From contig CAJTFW010000002.1 of assembly GCA_910575445.1 (NCBI GenBank), positions 62,001 through 126,000 on the forward strand: DNA of 64,000 nt. The letters run 5' to 3'. Positions within the stretch are counted from its first letter, which is position 1. Every line of letters begins with the position of its first letter. The notes under the pieces were generated by a model. It was not told the DNA's origin. It saw only the letters and a program-made list of their open reading frames with translations, and ran no database searches. The position numbers and the translations under genes are program-made. This document shows positions 45,491-54,285 of the stretch, piece by piece. The DNA comes from Lachnospiraceae bacterium (lineage in GTDB: Bacteria > Bacillota > Clostridia > Lachnospirales > Lachnospiraceae).

Positions 45491-46969
45491 TTATTCTATA
45501 TTTTTATATAATATAAGATTTATAATATTTTTAAGGTTATTTCTATAAATAATGATTATAAAAGCTATAACTAATGAATTAGATAATAAACCAAGATACC
45601 AAGATATATCTAAACTGGAAATTAAATAATATGATATTAACAATATTAACAAAATATAATGAATATACATTACATGGTTTTTTTGTATTTTCTCAAGATA
45701 TATATATAAAAAGAAGTACCATACTATACTGCCACAAACTGTAACAGTAGCATAAACTTCAGTAATTATAATAGGGTCAACTATTTTGGTCAAAAGAAAG
45801 TTTTCTAGTAGACAACTAATAGTTATCATAAGAATCAAATCGATTATGGTAATAATGAGAAATGGTTTTATTTTATTATGTAATTTGAAATAATTAATAA
45901 ATATTGCTTGGCAAATAGACCTAATAAGCATTCCTGGAAATAAAATTCTAAAAACCGAAAATGATTCCTTATATTGAGGCAGAATAATGGGAATAAATAT
46001 TTTCATTGGATAATATGCCAAAAGGCTAAAAGCAATAAGAATTAGCATTAAATTCATAATTGGTATAAAAAGAGCTATGTCATACTTGATTGTTTTTTTT
46101 CTTAAGTACGGAAATATGACTAATGTAATTGCAGATACTAAGGGAGCTAATATAGTAGCTAATGAGCTGGAAAAAGCATAGTATGAATATGCATTACTTA
46201 GGCTTACTGGATGAAATAATTGTAAAATAGTAGGTTCTATAGTTCCTATATACTGTCCGAATAGATTTGAAAACAAAAGAGGAATCCCTATCCCCATTAT
46301 TGAAAAATATTCAAAAAATAATTCTTTTGTAATATCAAAAGAACCAAAGAAACAATCATTCAGGCTTATAATATATATTAAATCTACAATAGCATATATT
46401 ATACAGAAAAAAATAATATACCAATAAAATAATGGTAATCTATTAAATATGTACAATCCCAATAGAACAATAACTAATAATGTTTTTAAAGAAGCAATAA
46501 TTAAATTCAGAACAGATATTAATTTGAATTTTGAAGATACAACTGCTATATTTTGAGAATAGCCAGAGAAATTTGAAAGTGTTACATAACAGCCAATGGC
46601 ACAAAAAATCAATTTATTTTCGTCTTTTACAAATAATAGGGATGCTATAATAATTAATATTGTAATCCCTATTTCCATAATCAGAAAAATATTTGTAAAG
46701 AAACGTAAACGCTTTTTATCTAGTTTCTCATAGGGTATGCCAGCATATTTTAAATGTATACCATCACTTATGCCAAAATATAAAAGACCAACATAAGATG
46801 TATACATTATAAAAGACCGTATATAGCCATATGAGGTTTTATCAAATATTTTAGGCAAAATAAATATTGTCAAAATACCTGCTAGAAAAACTATTATTTG
46901 ACTACTCAGCACTATTAAAAAATCACTTGTAAAACTTCCTGTGTTATTTTTAAATAGTTTAAAATGCAT
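45491..46969 (-). CDS. wzx: Polysaccharide flippase (Wzx), locus D
   Basis: This membrane exporter of about 492 residues has about 14 hydrophobic helices. FTSDFLIVLSSQIIVFLAG, FILPKIFDKTSYGYIRSFIM and GISDGIHLKYAG are the N-terminal features of a divergent Wzx group. The ATG at 46969 with GGTG upstream is preferred to the GTG at 46978; either way the start overlaps the DUF1919 gene. It is very rich in Ile and Leu, as are the other membrane proteins of locus D. Confidence 0.85.
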   Translation of the reverse strand: MHFKLFKNNTGSFTSDFLIVLSSQIIVFLAGILTIFILPKIFDKTSYGYIRSFIMYTSYVGLLYFGISDGIHLKYAGIPYEKLDKKRLRFFTNIFLIMEIGITILIIIASLLFVKDENKLIFCAIGCYVTLSNFSGYSQNIAVVSSKFKLISVLNLIIASLKTLLVIVLLGLYIFNRLPLFYWYIIFFCIIYAIVDLIYIISLNDCFFGSFDITKELFFEYFSIMGIGIPLLFSNLFGQYIGTIEPTILQLFHPVSLSNAYSYYAFSSSLATILAPLVSAITLVIFPYLRKKTIKYDIALFIPIMNLMLILIAFSLLAYYPMKIFIPIILPQYKESFSVFRILFPGMLIRSICQAIFINYFKLHNKIKPFLIITIIDLILMITISCLLENFLLTKIVDPIIITEVYATVTVCGSIVWYFFLYIYLEKIQKNHVMYIHYILLILLISYYLISSLDISWYLGLLSNSLVIAFIIIIYRNNLKNIINLILYKNIE

Positions 46970-47591
46970 ATATATCACCGTTAATAAAAGAAATAAAATC
47001 TATCCTATCCATGTGACGCTTTCTTGAAAATTTATTCAAATAAAGTGTTAAATCTATCATTTCACCTTTTTCATTTTTTGAATTTGGGATATAATATGCA
47101 CATGCAATGTTTTTATATTTATTACATGTAAGAACTAATTTATGTCTATATGGAAGATTTGAAAAATCCTCTATTTCCTTTTCCGTACATCCGTCTTTCT
47201 CAACCATAATAAAAAATAAATTTTTATAGTTTATTCTTTCATTCCACTTTTTTTTGGCTTCCTCAAAAGAATCATAATGAGTAAAATTAATTATAATATC
47301 ATCTATTCTACCAACGGGATAGTTTTTATAACTATCCTTTACTTCAACTAAATCTGCTTCTAAATTTTTCTCTAAATCCTGGCAGAATTTAACAAAATCA
47401 GAAGAAGACATCCATAAATTAATTGTTGGACTTAAAAACTGTTGATTTAACTCATGGTATAATATGCCACCAATACAATTTTGCGAAATAATTGAAAAAT
47501 TTTTATTTATTAATTTGCTTTGCATTGATAAATCAATATCCTTTCTATAAAAATCACGAAGCAGCAATTTGATTTTTTTATATATTTTCAT
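46959..47591 (-). CDS. DUF1919-family polysaccharide biosynthesis protein
   Basis: This 210-residue soluble protein is of the DUF1919 type (PF08942). FSIISQNCIGGILYHELNQ, FLSPTINLWMSSSDFVKFC, NYPVGRIDDIIINFTHYDSF, EEAKKKWNERINYKNLFFIM and DGCTEKEIEDFSNLPY are the conserved blocks. The family is found in exopolysaccharide clusters. Biochemical function is, to my knowledge, not firmly established, and a glycosyltransferase role is often assumed. A strong GGAGG ribosome site precedes it. Confidence 0.85.
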   Translation of the reverse strand: MKIYKKIKLLLRDFYRKDIDLSMQSKLINKNFSIISQNCIGGILYHELNQQFLSPTINLWMSSSDFVKFCQDLEKNLEADLVEVKDSYKNYPVGRIDDIIINFTHYDSFEEAKKKWNERINYKNLFFIMVEKDGCTEKEIEDFSNLPYRHKLVLTCNKYKNIACAYYIPNSKNEKGEMIDLTLYLNKFSRKRHMDRIDFISFINGDIYAF

Positions 47592-47631
47592 TCAACCTCC
47601 ATATATAAGAATTAATCTTCATTGTTTCTTG

Positions 47632-49077
47632 TTAAATATGTTTTCTTCTAAAAATCATATATATTATATATATAAGGATACCAATATATAATTCTGTTGT
47701 AACTAAATAGAAAAAGGGTCTTCTTGGCATAATGAGTATTGTAGAAAAAGAAGCAAGTTGTAAATAGTATAAAAAACTATTTTTCTTTTGATTTAAATCA
47801 AAAGAAGATAATTTTGTAAACATTAATCCAAATAAAAACATTGGCAAGAAGAATAAACATTTACAATTTAAAAATGCCTCTGCAATCATAGACATACCAG
47901 GACCATATCCCATGTTAAGTGAAGCACCTAATTTTGCATCTAATGAAGCATACATTCTATATTCAGAAAACCAATGGAATATATCTAATGATGATGGTAT
48001 AAGCCCTGACAATGAAGCCAAATAAGTTTTACCAAAAAAGCAACTTGATAAGTTAACAATCGACCAAGGGAGTGAAGATGCATTATATCCGAACTCTATA
48101 ATAATAGATTTAATAGCTGTTCCACTAAATACAATATTGATAAAATTAGCTATTATTGTCATAATATTTTTGTCTGATAAAATTCTAATATTGTGCATAC
48201 AAACCAAAAAAGAAGCAGCAAAATAAATAATTGTAATAATAATTATTATAGTAGATAGTTTGATCTTCTTTTTCTTAACTTCAATAAAATAATATAATAG
48301 GAGTGTTACAAAAAAACCTACTGATAAAGTCCGCCCTCCTATCATAAAGCGCAGAGAGAAGTAAATAATACCTATAAATGTTGCAATTAATTTATATATT
48401 TTTTTATCTGAAAAAACATATATGCCCAGTATAGATGGCGCTATAAAAATATAAAATGTTGATACCCCACCAAAAGGTGAAGATTGAATAAATTCTGTAT
48501 ATGTTGAGGAAAAACTAATTTGTATATCTCTAATTACATAGTGTATAGAAATTATAGTTGAAACTATTAATATTAACATTAATATTGTTGAAAAAGTCTC
48601 TGATTTCTTATAGTGTATCTTAATTGAGCTGTTTTTTCTGCTACTTAATTTAATATAACATAATTGTCCAAGATTAAAAAACGCAAAACCAACAAGTGTT
48701 ACTATTACACATATATTAAGCAAAAAAAAGTCATTTCCAAAAAAGGCACAATAATAAGAGGATTTAAAAAATAGTTTTTCATTGTTAGGTTCAATTGCAT
48801 AAACAAAATATTGTCCCATTTGAAATAAATAAAATGAAATACAAACTAACGAGACAGTCGTTATTTTTTTTCTTGTTTCCCTATATAATAAATATAGTCC
48901 TATTGCTAGAAACAGTATAGATACTCTTGATAGAATTAGGGTTCCTTCTATAGAAAACATTTTGTCTTTATTAAATAACCATATAGCCATTAATAACAAA
49001 AATATAGCTAAATATGTTACAAGCCAACAAAAGAAATCACCAAATATTGTTAAATAATTAATTTTTATTTTTTTCAT
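47632..49077 (-). CDS. wzy: O-antigen-type repeat-unit polymerase (Wzy), locus D
   Basis: This 481-residue membrane protein has around 12 hydrophobic segments. RFMIGGRTLSVGFFVTLLLY in the middle is similar in place and kind to the GGSR motif of the locus A polymerase, and a periplasmic-type loop with GASLNMGYGPGMSMIAEAFL follows. These fit the oligosaccharide repeat-unit polymerase group. Low conservation keeps the call inferential, supported by the neighbouring wzx. Confidence 0.75.
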   Translation of the reverse strand: MKKIKINYLTIFGDFFCWLVTYLAIFLLLMAIWLFNKDKMFSIEGTLILSRVSILFLAIGLYLLYRETRKKITTVSLVCISFYLFQMGQYFVYAIEPNNEKLFFKSSYYCAFFGNDFFLLNICVIVTLVGFAFFNLGQLCYIKLSSRKNSSIKIHYKKSETFSTILMLILIVSTIISIHYVIRDIQISFSSTYTEFIQSSPFGGVSTFYIFIAPSILGIYVFSDKKIYKLIATFIGIIYFSLRFMIGGRTLSVGFFVTLLLYYFIEVKKKKIKLSTIIIIITIIYFAASFLVCMHNIRILSDKNIMTIIANFINIVFSGTAIKSIIIEFGYNASSLPWSIVNLSSCFFGKTYLASLSGLIPSSLDIFHWFSEYRMYASLDAKLGASLNMGYGPGMSMIAEAFLNCKCLFFLPMFLFGLMFTKLSSFDLNQKKNSFLYYLQLASFSTILIMPRRPFFYLVTTELYIGILIYIIYMIFRRKHI

Positions 49078-49083
49078 ATTATT

Positions 49084-49668
49084 TTAATATAAATGATTCT
49101 TCCCACATAAATATTTATACAACATACTCATCATAAGATGGTCAAAAATCATATGTATATCTTCTGTAACTTGCATACTATTAACCGGAACATGAAGTGA
49201 AATATCGCTTAATTTTTTAAGTTTTCCACCATCATAACCAGTAAGACCAATGATTTTATTTCCACATTTTTTAGCATATTCAACTGCATTAATTACATTT
49301 GTAGAGTTGCCACTTCCAGAAATTGCTATTACCAAATCTCCAGGCTCGATAATTCCTCTTAACTGAAATCTAAATACTTCTTCAAAGCCAATATCATTAG
49401 CTATTGCCATAAGTGTAGCAATATTATCATTCAAGCATCGAAAACGAAATTTATTGTCTATATATTCAGAAATACCTTTGCCAAAGTCATTTTGGAAATG
49501 AGAAGCTGTAGCAGAACTTCCACCATTTCCAAAAATATAAATCCATTTATGATTGTTTTGCGTTTGGAGGAGAAGATTTAGAGCATCATTAATTGCTTTT
49601 ATATCCAATCTTTGCAATGTTTTAATTTCACAAGTAATATAATCTTGGATGTCATTTTGAAAATCCAT
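49084..49668 (-). CDS. gmhA: SIS-domain phosphoheptose isomerase (GmhA-like), locus D
   Basis: This 194-residue SIS protein carries IFGNGGSSATASHFQNDFGKG (about 46-66), LVIAISGSGNSTNVINAVEY and TEDIHMIFDHLMMSML, as in GmhA. It differs from the locus C copy in lacking the Lys-rich insert and in the ATASHF loop, so the two are separate subfamilies rather than recent duplicates. It is followed after six bases by the polymerase gene. Confidence 0.9.
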   Translation of the reverse strand: MDFQNDIQDYITCEIKTLQRLDIKAINDALNLLLQTQNNHKWIYIFGNGGSSATASHFQNDFGKGISEYIDNKFRFRCLNDNIATLMAIANDIGFEEVFRFQLRGIIEPGDLVIAISGSGNSTNVINAVEYAKKCGNKIIGLTGYDGGKLKKLSDISLHVPVNSMQVTEDIHMIFDHLMMSMLYKYLCGKNHLY

Positions 49669-49669
49669 C

Positions 49670-50965
49670 TTATGTCTCCTTCATGATTCTTTTTGCTGCT
49701 TCATATAATGTATCAGCTTCAAATGTAGCTGCAGCATTGTATTTTCTATCTCGTCCTGCTTGTCCAGTTTTCACTAATATAGTTTTCATCCCAGCATTAA
49801 TCCCAGTTTGTATATCCACACTTGTGTCTCCTATATACCATGATTGAGAAAGATTAATATTGTATTTTTCTGCTGCCTGTAATAGCATACCTATTTTGGG
49901 TTTTCTACAACTGCAATCTATTTTCAGTTCTTTTACTTCATCCTTATATCCTTTATCTGGATGATGAGGGCAGAAGAATAGGTCATCCAAATAAGCTCCT
50001 TGTTTTCCAAGTTCTGTCTCCATTTTTTTATGGATTTCTTCTAGAGATGAGAAAGTGACTTCCCCTCTAGCTATAACGGGTTGATTTGTTGCAACTATTG
50101 CTAAATATTGTGATTGATTAATTATTTTAATAGCTTCAGCGACACCACTAATAAGCTTAAAATCATCTATATTTTTTAAAAATCCAACATATTGATTTAT
50201 TGTTCCATCACGGTCTAAGAATATTGCTTTTTGCTTATTTTTTAAATTTCGACTTGTTACTATTTTATTCTGTATATCTCTAACAACTGCATTTAGTCTA
50301 TCGGGAGTCCCCATATCCTTTACATATTCTGTAGAGCGATATGCATAAACCCTTTTCTTTTTAATTTGTTCAATAATAAGGTTTTTCTCTAAATCTAATT
50401 TTTCTGGATTTGTTATTTCATTTAGCAATTGGGGACTAAGGCAGTAAAGTCCCGCATTTACAAAATTATGATAAAAAAAGGGCCTTTCTACATTTTTAGA
50501 TTCTATTTTGATTACTCTATTTTGTTCGTTTGCAATTATCACATCACTGTCATATGGATGTGTATTGGGATGTCCATATAAAGAGATTATTGCATCTGAT
50601 TTCTTATGAAATGCCATAAAACGATTAAAGTCGATGTCAAAGATTAAATCTCCAAATACCAAAATAAAATCATCTTTAATTTTTCCTTTTAGATAATAGA
50701 GTGCACCAGCAGTTCCTAATGGCATATTTTCTACAATGTACTCAATTGATACACCATACCTCTCGCCATTGCCAAAATGTTTACGAATAATATTACCTAA
50801 GTATCCTATGATTATAATTACATCAGTAATTCCACTCTTTTTTAAGCTATCAATTTGATATTCAAGTATCGGCCTATTTAATATTGGAACCATTGGCTTA
50901 GGAATATTTTTTGCTATAGATTGTAAACGTGTTCCTTTACCGCCTGCCATTATTACTGCTTTCAT
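49670..50965 (-). CDS. HddC-GmhB fusion, locus D copy
   Basis: The two-domain architecture is the same as at 31828. A guanylyltransferase part (MAGGKGTRLQSIAKNIPKPM; YGHPNTHPYDSDV) is followed at about residue 245 by a GmhB-type HAD phosphatase (FLDRDGTINQYVGFLKNI, TNQPVIARGE, zinc ligands in CPHHPDKGY and CSCRKPKIGM, YIGDTSVDIQTGINAG). The linker NLKNKQKAIFLDRDG is nearly identical in both copies, showing that the fusion happened once before they diverged. It has 431 residues. The gmhA gene follows after one base. Confidence 0.93.
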   Translation of the reverse strand: MKAVIMAGGKGTRLQSIAKNIPKPMVPILNRPILEYQIDSLKKSGITDVIIIIGYLGNIIRKHFGNGERYGVSIEYIVENMPLGTAGALYYLKGKIKDDFILVFGDLIFDIDFNRFMAFHKKSDAIISLYGHPNTHPYDSDVIIANEQNRVIKIESKNVERPFFYHNFVNAGLYCLSPQLLNEITNPEKLDLEKNLIIEQIKKKRVYAYRSTEYVKDMGTPDRLNAVVRDIQNKIVTSRNLKNKQKAIFLDRDGTINQYVGFLKNIDDFKLISGVAEAIKIINQSQYLAIVATNQPVIARGEVTFSSLEEIHKKMETELGKQGAYLDDLFFCPHHPDKGYKDEVKELKIDCSCRKPKIGMLLQAAEKYNINLSQSWYIGDTSVDIQTGINAGMKTILVKTGQAGRDRKYNAAATFEADTLYEAAKRIMKET

Positions 50966-50969
50966 AAAA

Positions 50970-51932
50970 CTACATTCCTGCCTTTATAGCATCTTCTACT
51001 GTTTGTCTTACTGCTTCGTCTGATGTGTATTGGGGTTTCCAACCAGTAGAGAGCACTTTGGAAATATCATAACTAAATCTTGGAACATCACCTTTCCAAC
51101 CTCTGTCTCCACCTGTATATTTAAATGTGACATTCTTAATTCCCATAACATCTACTACAATTTGTGCAATATGAGTAACAGTTGTTCCTTCGCTTTCAAC
51201 ACTAATATTAAATACTTCTTCACCAGAAGGGAAACTGTCTGTTAGTTTAATAATGGCCTCTACAAGGTCAAATACGTAGATATATGGTTTGCATTGCTTA
51301 CCATTTCCCAGTATCTCTAATTCATATGGGCTTTTTCTAAGTTTTTTAATAAAATCAAATATTACTCCATGTGTTAGTCTAGGGCCTATAACATTGGGGA
51401 ACCTAAAAATAACAGCATTCATATCACACATGGATACATAGGAAGAAATCAATGCTTCAGAAGCGAGCTTTGCACCACCATAATATGAAACTGGCTTAAT
51501 ACCACCTGTTGTTTCACTTAATTGAACATCTAACATTTCCCCATAAACAGCAGAAGTGGATGCAAAAAACATATTTTTTACTCCAGCTTTTCTCATTCCT
51601 TCCAGTAAGGCTCTTGTAGATAAAAAGGTGTCATTAAAGTCTATAGAAGGTTCATTTCCACCTTTTTGGATATCAGAATTAGCGGCCATATGGTAAACAA
51701 CATCTATTTTATTTTCAGAGAATAATCTATCTATATTCATTTGTTCAGCAAGTTCCATATCATAAAACTTAAATTTTCCATTTGCTTTTAATTCTTTATC
51801 AGAACAAAGGTGCTGAATATTTCTTGCGCCAAAAATTAATTTATCTGCAACAATTACACAATTATTTTTTAGAAGTTTATCACAAAGATGGCTTCCTATA
51901 AAACCTGCTCCGCCTGCTACTAAAATATTCAT
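50970..51932 (-). CDS. NAD-dependent epimerase/dehydratase, locus D
   Basis: This extended SDR of 320 residues has AGGAGFIGSHL at 6-16, MAANSDIQKGG, ASTSAVYGEM, and SYYGGAKLASEALISSY with the catalytic Tyr and Lys. FRFPNVIGPRLTHGVIFDFI and the KQCKPYIYVFDLVEAI segment resemble UDP-GlcNAc/UDP-glucose 4-epimerase relatives. It is inserted between hddA and the hddC-gmhB fusion, which are adjacent in locus C. It may therefore act on GDP-heptose to change its configuration; that is inference from position. Confidence 0.85.
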   Translation of the reverse strand: MNILVAGGAGFIGSHLCDKLLKNNCVIVADKLIFGARNIQHLCSDKELKANGKFKFYDMELAEQMNIDRLFSENKIDVVYHMAANSDIQKGGNEPSIDFNDTFLSTRALLEGMRKAGVKNMFFASTSAVYGEMLDVQLSETTGGIKPVSYYGGAKLASEALISSYVSMCDMNAVIFRFPNVIGPRLTHGVIFDFIKKLRKSPYELEILGNGKQCKPYIYVFDLVEAIIKLTDSFPSGEEVFNISVESEGTTVTHIAQIVVDVMGIKNVTFKYTGGDRGWKGDVPRFSYDISKVLSTGWKPQYTSDEAVRQTVEDAIKAGM

Positions 51933-51943
51933 CTTCTACTCCT

Positions 51944-52930
51944 TTATATAAAATCTTTATCTGTTAATACGATGGATGCTCCAGAATTGTCCATTTCAAA
52001 TTCCATTTGCCTTAAATTATTGAGAGCTATTTTTACATTAGGCTGTTTTGCTTTGGGCACATAAAAAAGCATAAAACCTGCCCTTCCTGCTCCAAGAAGT
52101 TTTCCACCCATTGCTCCGGCATGTATTGCTGTATCATAAACATCTTCAATAAGTGGACTACTTATTCCAGAGGCTAACGATTTCTTTAATATCCAATTCT
52201 CATGAAGTAACGGACCCATTGCATCTATATTATTATTTTGAAGTTCTTCTTTTAATTGCCTAGCAATATCGCACATTTTTTGTTGAATACGTGCTGTATT
52301 AACTGTCTTTATATTTTGAGACTGCTCTTTTAAAATTTCTGATGCTGAATGTGTGCCACCTAAATAAAATAATAAAATATTGTTTTCTAATTTTTTATAG
52401 CTTTCAGAATTCATAATTATCGGCTCTACATTTACAAATCCACTAGGCATAAATTCATAAAATTTGAGCCCACCAAAAGCAGCTGCAAACTGGTCCTGCT
52501 TTCCAATCGGTTCTCTAAGCTTATCTATTTCAACTGTGCATGCATCTTTAGCAAGTTTATATTTGGAAACATATTCTCCCTTATAGGTATGAAGCAACTG
52601 AAGGAGAGCAACTGTAAATGTTGAAGATGAACCAAGACCCGTTCCAGCAGGAATATCTGCCGAACTAGAAATCTCAATACCTTTTAAATTAAAATCTGTA
52701 AGACACTGTCTAAATATTCTATGCTGTATTTCATCAAATTCTTTTACTATTTCTGTCTTAGAATACTTGAGCACTATCTGGTCTTTTTCAAAATAGTTGT
52801 GTATGGTAAGATACATATATTTTCTAATTGTTGTGCTCAATACACACCCACCATACTTCTCATAGAAGGCTGGTAAATCACTTCCACCTCCACAAAAACT
52901 GACTCTAAATGGTGCTCTTGTAATTATCAT
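51944..52930 (-). CDS. hddA: D-glycero-alpha-D-manno-heptose 7-phosphate kinase, locus D copy
   Basis: This GHMP kinase of 328 residues has APFRVSFCGGGSDLPAFYEK at the N-terminus, ADIPAGTGLGSSSTFTVALL as ATP loop and HAGAMGGKLLGAGRAGFMLF as the third motif, where one Gly of the usual AGGGG is Arg-Ala. EPIGKQDQFAAAFGGL holds the catalytic Asp. It overlaps the upstream glycosyltransferase by four bases. With 49084-50965 it forms a complete second GDP-heptose pathway. Confidence 0.93.
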   Translation of the reverse strand: MIITRAPFRVSFCGGGSDLPAFYEKYGGCVLSTTIRKYMYLTIHNYFEKDQIVLKYSKTEIVKEFDEIQHRIFRQCLTDFNLKGIEISSSADIPAGTGLGSSSTFTVALLQLLHTYKGEYVSKYKLAKDACTVEIDKLREPIGKQDQFAAAFGGLKFYEFMPSGFVNVEPIIMNSESYKKLENNILLFYLGGTHSASEILKEQSQNIKTVNTARIQQKMCDIARQLKEELQNNNIDAMGPLLHENWILKKSLASGISSPLIEDVYDTAIHAGAMGGKLLGAGRAGFMLFYVPKAKQPNVKIALNNLRQMEFEMDNSGASIVLTDKDFI

Positions 52931-53784
52931 AGAATTCCTTCCAGTTCTTTTAATTTCCCTTTATTTAAATTTAATGATTGCATCAGTGACTTTTTATGTA
53001 ATGCAGAATACACTTTTCTTGGTAAATAACCAATAATAATATCTTTTATTTGAGAAAAATCAAATGGATTTTTATTTAACTTCCTTCTCCATTCTTTTTT
53101 AAGCTTTGCCAAAAAATATTGTTGCTCTTTATCTCTCTTTTGAAATGAAAATTGGTCTTCTCTATATTTAATTGTCGGAATTTTAAGATTTTGTATCTTA
53201 TAACCAGCCGTTAGAAATTTAAGCCAAAGGTCAAAATCTTCCGAACATCTTATTTTTTTAGTCCATATTGTATAGCAGCCAATACTAAATAATTCTTTTC
53301 TTCTCATCATTACCGTGGGATGATAAGTAGGAACACGTTTTAATGCACTCTCAATGGTATAATCCTCTGTGGCATCTACATATCCCCAAATTCCATTATC
53401 GTCAAAGACAAAATAGCTAGAACCAACAACTGTAATATCTGGATTTCTATCAAGAAATTGAACTTCCTTTTCTAGCCTAAATGGTAAGCAAACATCATCT
53501 CCATCTGCTCGTGCAATATATTCTCCTTTCGACTTCTCTATTGCAATATTTAATGACTTACAAAAACCTACATTTTCTTTATTTTCAATTAAAATAATTC
53601 TATTATCTTCTTTTGATAGCTTTTTTATAATATTACATGTTTTATCAGTAGAAGCGTCATCAACAATAATCAATTCATAGTTCTTATATGTTTGACTTAA
53701 TATTGATTGAATTGACAATTTTATATGATTTTGTTCATTAAATGTAGTCATGATAATTGAAACTTTTGGATTCATATTATTCAT
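52927..53784 (-). CDS. Family 2 glycosyltransferase, locus D
   Basis: This is a GT-A enzyme with VSIIMTTFNEQNHIKLSIQS, IIVDDASTDKT, NVGFCKSLNIAIEKSKG and RADGDDVCLPFRLEKEV as metal and donor site. MMRRKELFSIGCY and CSEDFDLWLKFL complete the catalytic half. The 285 residues are typical. It is coupled by four-base overlaps with hddA downstream and the acetyltransferase upstream. Confidence 0.92.
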   Translation of the reverse strand: MNNMNPKVSIIMTTFNEQNHIKLSIQSILSQTYKNYELIIVDDASTDKTCNIIKKLSKEDNRIILIENKENVGFCKSLNIAIEKSKGEYIARADGDDVCLPFRLEKEVQFLDRNPDITVVGSSYFVFDDNGIWGYVDATEDYTIESALKRVPTYHPTVMMRRKELFSIGCYTIWTKKIRCSEDFDLWLKFLTAGYKIQNLKIPTIKYREDQFSFQKRDKEQQYFLAKLKKEWRRKLNKNPFDFSQIKDIIIGYLPRKVYSALHKKSLMQSLNLNKGKLKELEGIL

Positions 53785-54278
53785 TTTTGATTTCTTATCC
53801 CAATTTTCTCTATAGCATAGTCATTTTGCTTTATAATTGTGTTGGGCTCCACAAATCCTCGGACAACTACAGCAGCACCAATCACACAATTATCTGATAT
53901 TTTTGTACCTTTTAATATAACAACATTACTGCCAATCCAACAATGCGCACCTATTATGATTTCATCACTTATAAACCCCTGTTCTTTAATACTTTTTTGT
54001 AAATCATTAAATCTATGATTATGGTCATAGATTTTTACACCTTCACCAAAGATTGTCCCTTTACCGATTTTTATAGATTTAATCACATTAATAGAACAAT
54101 CATTATTAAAAAAACAGTCATCACCAATTTCGAGTTTAGCATTTTTATCAAGAAGAATACTAAATCTTTTTCTCCAGGTTACATGTTTCCCAAAAGAAAT
54201 TTGATTTCTGTATAAAATTTTAAATAAGATGTATTTAAGTAAAGCACATATATGACACCATAATTTAAACCATTTCAT
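53781..54278 (-). CDS. Hexapeptide-repeat O-acetyltransferase, locus D
   Basis: This left-handed beta-helix acetyltransferase has KLEIGDDCFFNNDCSINV, IGKGTIFGEGVKIYDHNHRF with the catalytic His, IIIGAHCWIGSNVVILKGTK and CVIGAAVVVRGFVEPNTI. An upstream in-frame ATG at 54398 would overlap the GT4 gene by 113 bp and adds an unconserved basic tail. I chose ATG 54278, eight bases after the GT4 stop, giving 165 residues. There is no G tract in this gene. Confidence 0.88.
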   Translation of the reverse strand: MKWFKLWCHICALLKYILFKILYRNQISFGKHVTWRKRFSILLDKNAKLEIGDDCFFNNDCSINVIKSIKIGKGTIFGEGVKIYDHNHRFNDLQKSIKEQGFISDEIIIGAHCWIGSNVVILKGTKISDNCVIGAAVVVRGFVEPNTIIKQNDYAIEKIGIRNQK

Positions 54279-54285
54279 AAAATAT

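Noticed and set aside
31828-50965. Loci C and D as one recent inverted duplication
   Set aside because: Only the heptose genes correspond. The isomerases, flippases, polymerases and transferases differ clearly, so independent assembly is more likely.
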